Positions 53,614 through 63,348 of a stretch of 64,000 nucleotides of DNA are shown here, piece after piece. Source of the DNA: Roridomyces roridus (lineage: Eukaryota; Basidiomycota; Agaricomycetes; Agaricales; Mycenaceae); NCBI GenBank assembly GCA_029378245.1, contig JARKIF010000051.1:62001-126000 (forward strand), in the 5' to 3' direction. Position numbers and translations under genes: made by a program. A model generated the notes under the pieces. That model was not told where the DNA came from. It did no database searches and worked only from the letters and a program-made list of their open reading frames with translations. The number at the start of each line of letters is the position of its first letter. The first letter of the stretch is position 1.

Positions 53614-54175
53614 TGTTACGATCCGATTCCAAAGGAGAAGTCCGGGGTAGATACCGGAACTCCGGTAGTGACCGGAGTTGGAAGGAGTCGACCGGAGGAG
53701 CGATCTAAGAGCACCACAGAGGAGTAGGGTGTCAAAGACGCCTTGCTATGTTGATAGGAAGGGAAGGAGTAGGAACCAGCCAAGACGAGTAGTCAAGAAC
53801 GTCAATTATCAACTAAGGTTGAATACAGATAAGGAAAGTCTTATATACGAGTAAGTAGAGATATATGTCATTACCACAGACCAATAATAGAAACGGACTT
53901 ATGCGGCTATGTGGATATAAGCTGATTAAGTCCGCACGGAATGATCAAGTGGATATCCTGATGAATACCAAGTCCGGGGGAAACGCTCAGATACCTTCAT
54001 CGCGTGAAAACCCGAGTACCCGGATAGAACCGAGGAGCGCGTGATGCGCTTCGACGTCGGGAGGCTTCCCGACGTGACCGGAGTTGAGTACCGGAGTTGA
54101 GTACCGGAGTTGAGGTACCGGAGTTGAGGTACCGGAGTTGAGGTACCGGAGTTGGCGTTGGAACGGGACATAACA
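53614..54175 (-). repeat. element C 3' LTR
   Basis: 562 bp; longer than the 5' copy because it carries extra ACCGGAGTTGAG-type units at about 54080-54150. A TATATA stretch near 53850 could serve either strand. Confidence 0.9.
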
Positions 54176-54321
54176 GTATCCCCCTCTTAGGCTCTTGCCC
54201 TCAAGAGCCCAAGAGAACGGTAGAAATGATTGCCGGTAGCCGAATGAATTGCCGGAACCGAACAAAGAAAGTTTGGCAAAGTTTGTTCCGGATCAATTTT
54301 CTCTCTTTGACTCATACCACC

Positions 54322-55963
54322 ATGTCGACCCACTCGCGCCACTCCCTGCCCTCTCATCGTGACGACGAAGACAAGGACAAGAAAAACCAAGTCCCGACCC
54401 CGGACCCGGAGGACGACGACGAGGTCTCGCCGGAGGACCATCGCCAAGCTCGAGGAGGCGCTGGCTAAGGCGAAGGAAAAGGCAGCGAAGGCGAAGGAGG
54501 CGAAGAGGGTCAAGGAGGAGAGGTTGGCGGCTGAGAGAGAGGCGGAGGAACGAAGGAAGGCGGAGTTGGCGATGGAGGCTGAGAGACGCGAGCGTCTCGT
54601 GAATGAAGTGGCGCGGAGGCGCGACCTCAATCAAGAGCTCTGGGAGGAAGCCGAAGGACTCGCTCTGGAACGACACGCCCCTCGCCACCAACCCCCTAAC
54701 CCCTGCGACCTCATGACCCAGGGTACTGCCAAGGTCCCCCTCCACTTCTTCATCGACCTCGCCTACTATGCCAAAATCGGCCGGGATTACGTCATCCACG
54801 AGGACGAAGATCGTCAGCCCTCGACGCCTGGAGAGGACGATTACGCGGGGATCGAGTGGGATGAAGAGGAGGAGAAGGTCGAAGAAGTGGTGGAACCGGA
54901 GCCGGAGCCGGAGGTGGAGATGGCTGTCGTCGACGAGGACGAAGACGACGCGAAGCCGTTGTCGCGGAGGAAGAAGCCGAGGAGGGATAAGGGGAAGGCT
55001 CACGCGAAGACGCCGGAGGTAGTGGATTCCGTCGCTGGAGACGACGAGGAAAACGAAGGTGAGTGATTTTCCTTCGTTTTTAATTTTACTCATCTTCTCT
55101 TTTCAGCTTGTGACAACTGTCGGCGTCTCGGCGCGGCCTGCGTCAACTCCGGCGGAGTCAAGGCTCGCGCCTGCGATTTGTGCCGGCAGAAGCGGATCGC
55201 GTGCAGAAGGACGGATGGACCACCACCACCACCTCCCAAGCGTGGGAAAAAGCAAAACGTCACCATCCGAAAACCCCGCACCTCTCCCTTCGTCCCCTCC
55301 ACTCTTGTCTCCGTCACGCCCAAACGTGGGCGTGCTCAATCGTCCTCCATCTCGGTCTCGCCTCCCCCCATGCCTGTCAAGAGGCCTCGTCTTGCTCGTC
55401 GAGTCGTTGAGGACGACAACGACTTGATGGATTTCGGCGATGAGCCGAAGGACGTCGTTCCCGCGCCTCCCGTCGACCCTCGCCCCGTAACTCCGGATCG
55501 TGTCTCAGACGATTGGGACAACGACCATGGGAATTCGATGTACGAGGAGGCCGAGGATGCGGATGCCAGAGAGGCTCGGAGGCAGGTGGAGCAGGACAGA
55601 CGCCAATGCGTCTATGATGAAGAGTTGGAGGCGTGGAAGGCGAGGCAGGGAGGAGAGGAGTTGACTGGAGAAGAAGAAGAAGAGGAGTGGGCTGGGATTC
55701 CGTTGGATGCCGAGGCGGAGGAGCCTGAGGGGTCCGGAATGGAGTTGGAGGATGGAGATTACGAGGGTATGGTCGACATGGACATCGATCCGGAGGAGGA
55801 TGAGGTGAAGAAGCCGGAGGGGGCTAAGGAGCCCTTGTTCTTGCCGGGGGGTGACGACGAGAAGTCGGAGGAGGAGTTGATTCCACCGGTGGAGACCGAG
55901 CCCGAGATCGCGTCGAGTCCGGAGACGACGAAGAATGGTGAAGACGAATTGCCGGAGGAATGA
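54322..55963 (+). CDS. antisense accessory gene of element C: coiled coil plus Zn2Cys6 zinc cluster
   Basis: Runs opposite to gag-pol. The ATG at 54322 (context ACCACCATGT) opens MSTHSRHSLPSHRDDEDKDK and SPED; one extra base at about 54439 shifts into IAKLEEALAKAKEKAAKAKE, a strong coiled coil. An acidic stretch and a basic patch (LSRRKKPRRDKGKAH) follow. A 48-nt GT-AG intron (55059-55106) joins to CDNCRRLGAAC and CDLCRQKRIACRR: spacing CX2CX6CX10CX2CX6C, exactly that of Gal4-type binuclear zinc clusters. The rest is Pro-rich, then very acidic, ending at TGA 55961-55963. Inference: a nuclear DNA-binding regulator encoded by the element, possibly driven by the 3' LTR. The frame break means this copy may be inactive. 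Confidence 0.75.
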
Positions 55964-56104
55964 CATTGTAGATAGTCGCCGGATTCGGAAAAAACGAACG
56001 TTTGTATAAGTAGAAGCAAAATGTAAATAGATTTTGATGAACGAACGTTTACCCGGCCGAGGTATTGAACCTGAAGTTGGAAAGGCTCGGCCGGGGTTTG
56101 ACAA

Positions 56105-59100
56105 TTAGGTTTGTAACGGGCCAGGCTTGTCGGGATATCGGCGATGGAAGTTTTCCAACGCCTCACCTGCCTGTATGTCATCTGCTCCAACCCATGTGAA
56201 TTGTTCATCCGTGTTCTCGTAGCCCATCCATTCGACCAAGTACCGGAGTTTAATCCGGTACCTCCGGTCGAGCTTGGAGTCAACGATTTGTTTGACCTCG
56301 AAATGCTCTTCTCCGTCGACCTCTACCGGAGGTGGTGGAGGGATTTCTCGACCGGGGAAGGGATTCCGGAAGTGGGGTTCAAGTTGAGAAACATGGAAAA
56401 CTGGGTGAACTTGGGACAGATTTTTTGGAAGTCGCACCTGGAACGAGGCAGCGCTAGGTTTTCCAATAACCTCGTATGGACCGATGTGCGTCTCCGAGAA
56501 CTTCGGAGTTGGACGCTTGGTCTTGATGTACTTGGTGGAAATGAACACCTCATCGCCGACTTTGATGTCCGGATGTTGAATGCGTTTCCGGTCTGCCGTT
56601 TCCTTGTAAGTACTTTGTGCAGACCGGATTTGGTCCCGGAGGAACTCGTGGAGTTTGTTGAGATTGACCACGAAGTCGCGTGCGTATGTGTTGGCGACGT
56701 TGAGTTCCGGATGGACGGACAGGAGGGGATCGTAGCCTTTATTCGCGAAGAACGGAGTAATGCCTGTGGAGGCGTTAGGAGCGTTGTTCAACGAGAATTC
56801 GGCAAGAGGAAGGAGTGAATCCCAATCATCCTGTTGGTAAGAGCAATAAATGCGGATGTACTGCTCGACCGTCTGGTTCATCCGTTCCGTTTGACCATCA
56901 GCTTCCGGATGGTAACCCGAAGTATAATGGATCTTCATGTCGAGGAGTTCGCCCAAAGAACGAAAGAAGGAAGAAATGAATTCGGAACCCCGGTCACAAG
57001 TGACGTGTGCCGGAACTCCGTGTTTGGAGAAAACGTGAATGAGGAACATCCGGGCGAGTTTCGGAGAGTCAATGTGAACGTCGCAGGGAATGAGTATAAC
57101 CTGCTTCGAAGCACGATCAACGATCACAAGAATACAATCGTACTCGCCAGAGGCCGGAAGTTGCTTGATGAAGTCCATGGATATCGAATGCCAAGGACGA
57201 AGAGGCACTGGGAGGGGTTTCAGGAGACCGTAAGGACGGTGCCTGGGCTTCTTGTTCCCCGCACACGTGACGCAGGACTTGACATAGTCTTTGACGAAGT
57301 CGCGACAATTTGGCCAAGTGAATTCCTTCCGGATCAGAGCCAGCGTCCTGTTCTGTCCGAAGTGACCAGCAAGAATATGATCATGCTTAAACTGGCAAAC
57401 ACGTACACGGAGCTCCGGTGAAGAACCGGAGCATGAGGGAACATAGATTCGTCCGTCTAAGCGGAGTAAGCCAGCCTCGTCTGTCGTCCAGCGAGGGTTG
57501 GTGCCGGTTTTAGCGAGTTCCAGACCCGCAAGGGCGTGAGGATCGTCGGAGAGATGAGTCCGGATGTCGGAGTAGAGCTTCTCGACGTCCAAAACGACCG
57601 ATGACCGGAGTACGATTTCTTCAAGAAATGTCGCCCGGAGTGACGCGGAGAGGTGTTCGGAGGTGAAAATTGGCCGAAGATTTTGCGGATTGGCCTGAAC
57701 ATAATCCCTTTCCCCCTCTTTAGCATAGACGTCCCATCGTCTAGTTAACGTGTCAGGTTTTCCCCCAAGCCGTCCAGGACGGAACCGGATGAGCATATTA
57801 AACGCGGAGAGTTTCTCCGACCAGCGAACCTGTTGACAGGTAAGCGTCTTTGTGGTAGCAAAATACTCCAGGTTCTTGTGGTCGGTGACAACATCCACTG
57901 TAAGAGGAGCTCCTTCGAGGTATTGGCGCCAATGCTCGAAAGCGTCGAAGATGGCGAGGAGTTCCTTGTCGTGGGTGTCGTAGTTGAGCTCCGCGTTCTG
58001 CAGAGTCTGGCTCCGGAAAGTGAGGGGATGAATGTCGCCGTTGTCTCCTTGAATTGATACGATGGAGGCGATAGCGTAGTCCGAAGCGTCCGTTTCGACC
58101 GTAAGTTGACGGCCGGGAACCCAGTGATGGAGAACCGGAGCTTCGGTGACAGCCCTCTTGAGCGTCTCAAACGCGTCTTGGCAGATGGAGGTCCAGTCCC
58201 ACTTCAAACCCTTACGCGTGAGGCGTGTCAGGGCGACCGCGATACCGGAGTAATTCCAGATGAATCTACGGTAGAAGTTGCAAAAGCCAAGGAAAGACTG
58301 AACGTCCTTAACTTTGCGTGGGACCGGCCATTCCATTATCGCCGCAATCTTCTCCTTGGCCATCCGGAACCCATCCGGAGAGAGAATATAGCCGAGGTAC
58401 TCGCACGTTGTTACACCGGACTCGCATTTGGGGAGTTTGCAGTACAAACCAGAGGCCCGGAGGCGCCGGAGTACTTCCCGTACGTGCACTGTGTGCTGAG
58501 TTTCGTCTCCGGAGTAAACCAGAGTGTCATCCAAATAGACAACGACGTAAACGTCAAGCAAGTCCGCGAACAGGCTATTCAGGAAGCGCTGAAAAGCCGC
58601 CGGAGCGTTGGATAAACCCTCCGGTACGACTCTGAAGTTGAAAGAGCCGTAGCGAGTCCGAAATGCAGTTTTGGACTCATCGTCCTCAGCAACTCGGAGA
58701 AGATGGTAAGCGTGCCGAAGATCAAGTTTGGTATAGATATGCGCCTTTCCCGGAGCATCCAAGAGGTCAGCAATCAACGGAAGAGGATAGCGATCCTTCT
58801 TCGTGATGCGATTGAGGCCTCTATAATCGACACATAGTCGGAGCGAACCATCCTTCTTCTTGGCAAAAAGGATCGGAGCTCCATGATTCGACCGGGATGG
58901 GTAGATAAACCCGGAGCGAATATTCTTGTCGATGAACTCGCAGAGTGCAGCGAGCTCGGATTGCGAAAGGGAGTAGACGTGCCCGACCGGAGGGACTTCG
59001 TCGTCGATAGTTTCGATCTTGAGATCGTATTCGCGGTGAGGAGGAAGGTTGTACGCTTTCTGCTCTGAAAATACGTCAGCGAAGTCATGGTACTCCGAAG

Positions 59101-60052
59101 GAATTTTAGACAGGTCCGGATCCTCTAGGGAACCGGACTTGGCAGTTACTTCCTCCTTCGGTTGAGCGTGCATCGTAAACTGCTGGACGTCCTTATCCTT
59201 GAGGATAGAACGGTAAGCTGCAGCAGAGACCAGAGAGATTTTTGGTGGAGTAAGGAATGGACGAGGCTCGGTGGCCTCGGAGTGTTGCTCTGAAGGAGCT
59301 GGGGTCGATGGCGACGATGTCGGAGTCGGGACCGGAGTTGGGGTCCCAGAACCGGAGGAGAGAGACTCGACCGGAGTTGGTGTCGACACAAGATTCCCAT
59401 TGGATGTGGTCCGGAAAGCGATACTAGCATTCTTCCAGTCAATCAACGGATTGTAGCGGTGAAGCCAGTTGTATCCAAGGACCATGTCGCAGGGAGGATC
59501 AAGACGGGTGACATAGAATTCCATTAAATGGATGTCGCCGGAGGGAAACCGGATGAGCAGCCGGATCTGACGGTTAATGATCGAGGACGAGCCATCCAAA
59601 TACCGCACCTTGACCGGAGGTACAGAATAAGGGAGATAACCCTTTTCGTCACAGAACTTGTCTGAGACGAAACAATGCGATGAACCGGAGTCCACGAGCG
59701 CATTAATGTGGGAGTTGAATCCCTCGGCAAGTTGCCTCGATACATCGGACGAGCCTAGGGTTACGCCTAGTTCACGCTCGTCCAGAGTTACATAGTCCGC
59801 GCGCAGTAGAGATAGAAAAAGTAAAACGTAAAGGGCATTAGATGAAAGAGAGGAAGCATTGAGTCGAACCTCGGGAAGATCCCCGCCGTCAACGCAGTCC
59901 GGACTGGGGATTGAGGTGTCCGGACTGCTGCCTAATTTTTTGGCACGGCCGGGGTTGTCGACGCAGGGGCTGCGGGAGCGGGAGTTGTAGCAGCAGGGGC
60001 CGGAGTGGTCTGAGACCCGCGGCCAGCGACCGGAGTAGTCCGCTTGGGACAA
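56105..60052 (-). CDS. element C Pol (protease, RT, RNase H, integrase, chromodomain)
   Basis: A 1,315-codon open frame entered by a -1 shift from gag at 59935-59941. Protease: ALVDSGSSHCFVSDKFCDE and MVLGYNWLHRYNPLIDW. RT: KKDGSLRLCVDYRGLN, VVYLDDTLVYS. RNase H: VETDASDYAIASIVS and VVTDHKNLEYF. Integrase: GHFGQNRTLALI, CVTCAGNK, then SMDFIKQLPASGEYD, TCDRGSEFISSFF and HPEADGQTERMNQ. C-terminus: IGPYEVIGKPSAA, VHPVFHVSQLEPH, and a chromodomain FEVKQIVDSKLDRRYR to YLVEWMGYENTDEQFTW. All catalytic acids are visible and the frame is intact. The stop is 141 bp from the convergent stop of the antisense gene. Confidence 0.92.
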   Translation of the reverse strand: MSQADYSGRWPRVSDHSGPCCYNSRSRSPCVDNPGRAKKLGSSPDTSIPSPDCVDGGDLPEVRLNASSLSSNALYVLLFLSLLRADYVTLDERELGVTLGSSDVSRQLAEGFNSHINALVDSGSSHCFVSDKFCDEKGYLPYSVPPVKVRYLDGSSSIINRQIRLLIRFPSGDIHLMEFYVTRLDPPCDMVLGYNWLHRYNPLIDWKNASIAFRTTSNGNLVSTPTPVESLSSGSGTPTPVPTPTSSPSTPAPSEQHSEATEPRPFLTPPKISLVSAAAYRSILKDKDVQQFTMHAQPKEEVTAKSGSLEDPDLSKIPSEYHDFADVFSEQKAYNLPPHREYDLKIETIDDEVPPVGHVYSLSQSELAALCEFIDKNIRSGFIYPSRSNHGAPILFAKKKDGSLRLCVDYRGLNRITKKDRYPLPLIADLLDAPGKAHIYTKLDLRHAYHLLRVAEDDESKTAFRTRYGSFNFRVVPEGLSNAPAAFQRFLNSLFADLLDVYVVVYLDDTLVYSGDETQHTVHVREVLRRLRASGLYCKLPKCESGVTTCEYLGYILSPDGFRMAKEKIAAIMEWPVPRKVKDVQSFLGFCNFYRRFIWNYSGIAVALTRLTRKGLKWDWTSICQDAFETLKRAVTEAPVLHHWVPGRQLTVETDASDYAIASIVSIQGDNGDIHPLTFRSQTLQNAELNYDTHDKELLAIFDAFEHWRQYLEGAPLTVDVVTDHKNLEYFATTKTLTCQQVRWSEKLSAFNMLIRFRPGRLGGKPDTLTRRWDVYAKEGERDYVQANPQNLRPIFTSEHLSASLRATFLEEIVLRSSVVLDVEKLYSDIRTHLSDDPHALAGLELAKTGTNPRWTTDEAGLLRLDGRIYVPSCSGSSPELRVRVCQFKHDHILAGHFGQNRTLALIRKEFTWPNCRDFVKDYVKSCVTCAGNKKPRHRPYGLLKPLPVPLRPWHSISMDFIKQLPASGEYDCILVIVDRASKQVILIPCDVHIDSPKLARMFLIHVFSKHGVPAHVTCDRGSEFISSFFRSLGELLDMKIHYTSGYHPEADGQTERMNQTVEQYIRIYCSYQQDDWDSLLPLAEFSLNNAPNASTGITPFFANKGYDPLLSVHPELNVANTYARDFVVNLNKLHEFLRDQIRSAQSTYKETADRKRIQHPDIKVGDEVFISTKYIKTKRPTPKFSETHIGPYEVIGKPSAASFQVRLPKNLSQVHPVFHVSQLEPHFRNPFPGREIPPPPPVEVDGEEHFEVKQIVDSKLDRRYRIKLRYLVEWMGYENTDEQFTWVGADDIQAGEALENFHRRYPDKPGPLQT

Positions 60053-61657
60053 TCGGACGCCTGGTGACCTGCCTCTCCGCAGTACATGCAGAGATTGTTC
60101 GCCTTGCGTTGATCCCGTTCCTCCTGCTTCAGCTTACCACCCTGGGTGAGATTCTTCTCATAGGGCTTGGTCTTCTTTGGGGGCGGATTCTTGTTGGGAG
60201 CCGGATTGGTCTGGGCAGCGTTGTTGTTACCGGAGGGAGTTTTTGAATCCTTCCTAGGATTTCCCTTGCGGTTTTGCTGACCAGACGAATTACCGGAGTT
60301 ACCGGAGTTGCCAGACGAGTTACCGGAGTTGCCAGACGAGTTACCGGAGTTGGAGTTCTTGGTGTTGTTGCCGGATTTCGGATTGTCGTTACCGGAACCG
60401 GAGCCAGAACCACCACCACCGCCCATCCGCTTCTTCCTCTCCCGCTCTCTCTGCCTCTCCTTCTCAAACTTCCAGTAGATGAAATCCAATCGAGTAGCCT
60501 CAGTGCGGAGTCCAATGTATGTGTCGGGGTAGCGCGCAGTCTTGAGGTCGTCTTTAAGACGAAGAGCCAGCGCACGATAGTACATGAACTTGAGGTTCTC
60601 ATCCGACCAAGGGAGGTAAGGCCGGAGAGTGTCGAATTTGAGATGGAAGTCGATAATGGTCTTGTTGTTGGCCATGTGGAGATCGAGAACCTCTTCCTGG
60701 GCGTCTCCGACCGGATCGACCGGACCGAAGCAGTTGAAGAGTTCCTGCGAGAAAGCAGCCCAATTGTCGTCCCATTCCGGAGGCGTCTGGGACTCGATCA
60801 CCGGAGTGAAGTGCAAGAGCGCGTGGCCTTTGAGGTATGAGATCACGAAGATAATCTTGCTCGAGTCTGTGACGAAGTCCTGTGGTTGTTCTCCAAAACG
60901 AAGAGAACACTGCGTGTAGAATATACGCAGCTTTGAAGGATCTTCTCCATCGAATGGGTCCGGATTCCGAAGGTTTGACCGTCCCGACCTCTGAGCAGGT
61001 GGGTTTCTGAATTGCGTAGCGGCGTCCCTAAACGCCTGGGCGGTCTCATACATCATGTAAGCCATGTACGGATCAGTGCCAGGCGCAGGTTGGGGAGGAC
61101 CGCCAGGAGGGAAAAATCCCCCGGGAAATCCCCCAGGAGGCCCGCCTCCGCCCCCTCCTCCCCCGGGGTTTCCTCCACCTGGATATCCTCCAGGGGGTCC
61201 ACCACCGGGATTGCCACCTCCACCACCACCGCCATATGGAGGGCCCAGAGGCCCACCACCTGGAAAACCACCTCCGGGGGGCCCCAGAGGGCCACCACCA
61301 GGAGGGCCACCTCCTCCATATCCACCTGGTGGTCCCGGAGGACCGCCCTGATGAGCGGAGGAATTATGGCTGAGCGGATCCGTTTCGTCATCCGAATCAC
61401 CGGGACGAGTTTGAGTATCTGCTGGAGCTGGCTCCGGACTCATTCCTACGCCGGAGGTGCGATAAGCACCAAAACGAACTTGCGCGGGATGGCGTCCATA
61501 CTCCCGGTTGGACATTCCATCGTCTGACCGGAGTACCTGAATGGACTCCCAAGGGTGTAAGGCTTCAAAGCGTTGAAGCCCAGCAAGATAGCGTTCGTCG
61601 GTGGTATAGTTGCGCCGGTTGTTAAACCAGTCGTCGAAGCGAGAATTCTCCGGAATA
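59932..61657 (-). CDS. element C Gag, distal part (capsid and zinc knuckle)
   Basis: From the MITE boundary the frame reads IPENSRFDDWFNNRRN, a Gly/Pro-rich block (PPGGYGGGGPPGG), a capsid-like region (FDGEDPSKLRIFYTQCSLRF; FIYWKFEKERQ), an Asn/Ser/Gly repeat (GNSGNSSGN) and a knuckle CMYCGEAGHQASDC, ending PKN-stop at 59932. It is in the same frame as the N-terminal part across the 558-bp MITE insertion. An internal ATG lies at 61515. Confidence 0.85.
59935..59941 (-). promoter_or_regulatory. candidate -1 ribosomal frameshift site, element C
   Basis: On the minus strand A-AAA-AAT lies in the gag frame immediately before the gag stop TAG. Slipping back one base continues LGSSPDTSIPS, which is exactly the pol frame. 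It meets the X-XXY-YYZ rule. A downstream stem-loop was not assessed. Confidence 0.6.
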
Positions 61658-62213
61658 CAGTCGAACCTGTCCTAACCCATACCCCTCGGTGGATGTCCAA
61701 ATGTATGGGTTTTCAGAGGCTATGGGTTTCCATAGGTGTGGGAAATTTTCGGCAAACTCCGGGTGCCTCTGAAAACTCATCCGGTCTTTCAAATTCTCCT
61801 CTGACACAGGCTGAGATGTCTCTTTGGTACCCTAACTGACCTGGAGACTCAAATGTACCAACCCATGCATGGATTTTCACCAATATGTACAGCGTGATGC
61901 CGATCACATCACTATGATAAGTAGGTTGATCATCATTTTGGCTGGGATGGAGCCCATATCGGTCCTATTTTGAGCGTGATTTTACTCATTCCGTGGCAAG
62001 ACATCGGATTCCCGTCCAATTCAAGCCAAAATCACATCAAATTTCCATCAAAGTATGGGTTTTGGCTCTGAGAAAAGTATGGATTATGGGGTACTACAGA
62101 GTTATGGGTTTTGGATGCCTTTTTAGCGGGCACCAACATGGTGGACAGCCAAAATCTATGGGGTATCACAGGTTATGGGTTTTGTCAGGTATGGCTTATG
62201 ACAGGCTCGACTG
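61658..62213. mobile_element. 556-bp TA-flanked MITE with CAGT termini, inserted in element C gag
   Basis: Inverted ends CAGTCGA[A/G]CCTGTC[C/A]TAA[C/G]CCATACC (23 of 26 match), with TA on both sides (61656-61657 and 62214-62215). Removing the element plus one TA rejoins gag perfectly (GT, then IPEN). The insertion length is a multiple of three but carries stops. The motif TATGGGTTTT recurs at least four times inside. No transposase frame. Size, TA target and CAGT start resemble the MITE at 12539-13099, but the ends are different. Confidence 0.85.
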
Positions 62214-62793
62214 TAGTGCCGAAAGGTTCGAAGTTAGGACGGGGTAGAACTAGAGGAATTCCATCGTCAGATTCATCAAGGCGTGACTCAGCCAATTGTC
62301 GAGACAAATCCGCGATATGCTCTTCCACGCGCACTTCCCGGATTGAAGCCAAAGTCGGTTCGCGGTTTTGGAACCGGGGAACGGACGGTGAGATCGGGAA
62401 ATTCATGGGGATGGTATAGCGCTGTGCGGTGGATTGGTTTTGAGCCGGAGTATTCCGGGCCAAACCACCGGCGGAACGAGACGGGGAATTAGGCAAAGGA
62501 GGTAAGTTTGGGTCCCAATTTGAACCGGGAGACGGAGCGAACCGATCTCGGTAAGGACCATACGGCGGGATCGAGAACTGACCCGTCGCAGCAGGGGGGG
62601 TTTGTAGGATCGGTGGAACCGGGTTTTGTATCGAAGGACGAACGATCAACGGAATATGAGCGAATATAGTAGACTGGCGTCTACGTCTATTGTCAATGGC
62701 CGCGGAGTCCTCAGAAAGCCGGTTGTCTTGAATGCGAATGCGTTGATCCGTGTTGGGAGGTTGGTTGGGTTGATTAGGGGGTAGGTTAGACAT
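62214..62793 (-). CDS. element C Gag, N-terminal part (interrupted)
   Basis: Starts at ATG 62793, 28 bp inside the 5' LTR. Pro/Asn-rich N-terminus (MSNLPPNQPNQPP), then a helix (REVRVEEHIADLSRQLAESR). The frame enters the MITE after FEPFGT and stops at 62185. With the MITE removed it continues into the distal part. Confidence 0.8.
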
Positions 62794-62808
62794 AGCGAAG
62801 ACGTGCGG

Positions 62809-62818
62809 AGTTGATAAT
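62809..62818 (-). promoter_or_regulatory. candidate self-priming primer binding site, element C
   Basis: Minus-strand ATTATCAACT, two bases inside the 5' LTR, is the exact complement of AGTTGATAAT at 63012-63021 (minus strand) in that LTR. That LTR site lies 33 bases after the start of TATATAAG (63047-63054), where transcription would be expected to begin. This fits Tf1-type self-priming. Confidence 0.7.
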
Positions 62819-62820
62819 AC

Positions 62821-63343
62821 TGTTACGATCCGATTCCAAAGGACAAGTCCGGGGTAGATACCGGAACTCCGGTAGTGACCGGAGTTGGAAGGAGTCGACC
62901 GGAGGAGCGATCTAAGAGCACCACAGAGGAGTAGGGTGTCTAAGACGCCTTGCTATGTTGATAGGAAGGGAAGGAGTAGGAACCAGCCAAGACGAGTACT
63001 CAAGAACGTCAATTATCAACTAAGGTTGAATACAGATAAGGAAAGTCTTATATACGAGTAAGTAGAGATATATGTCATTACCACAGACCAGTAATAGAAA
63101 CGGACTTATACGGCTATGTGGATATAAGCTGATTAAGTCCGCACGGAATGATCAAGTGGATATCCTGATGAATACCAAGTCCGAGGGAAACACTCAGATA
63201 CCTTCATCGCGTGAAAACCCGAGTACCCGGATAGAACCGAGGAGCGCGTGATGCGCTACGACGTCGGGAGGCATCCCGACGTGTGACCGGAGTTGAGTAC
63301 CGGAGTTGAGGTACCGGAGTTGGTGTTGGAACGGGACATAACA
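62821..63343 (-). repeat. element C 5' LTR
   Basis: 523 bp; TATATAAG box at 63047-63054 on the minus strand. Differs from the 3' copy by about ten substitutions and by fewer mini-repeat units. Confidence 0.9.
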
Positions 63344-63348
63344 ATGCC

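Larger units (their letters stand above)
53614..63343 (-). mobile_element. element C: Ty3/gypsy chromovirus with an antisense gene
   Basis: LTRs at 53614-54175 (562 bp) and 62821-63343 (523 bp) with TGTTA...TAACA ends and a perfect duplication ATGCC (53609-53613 and 63344-63348). Gag-pol is on the minus strand, so the right LTR is the 5' one. LTRs differ at about ten positions and in the number of an ACCGGAGTTGAG-type mini-repeat, so C is older than A. A MITE interrupts gag. A spliced plus-strand gene lies between pol and the 3' LTR. Confidence 0.95.
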
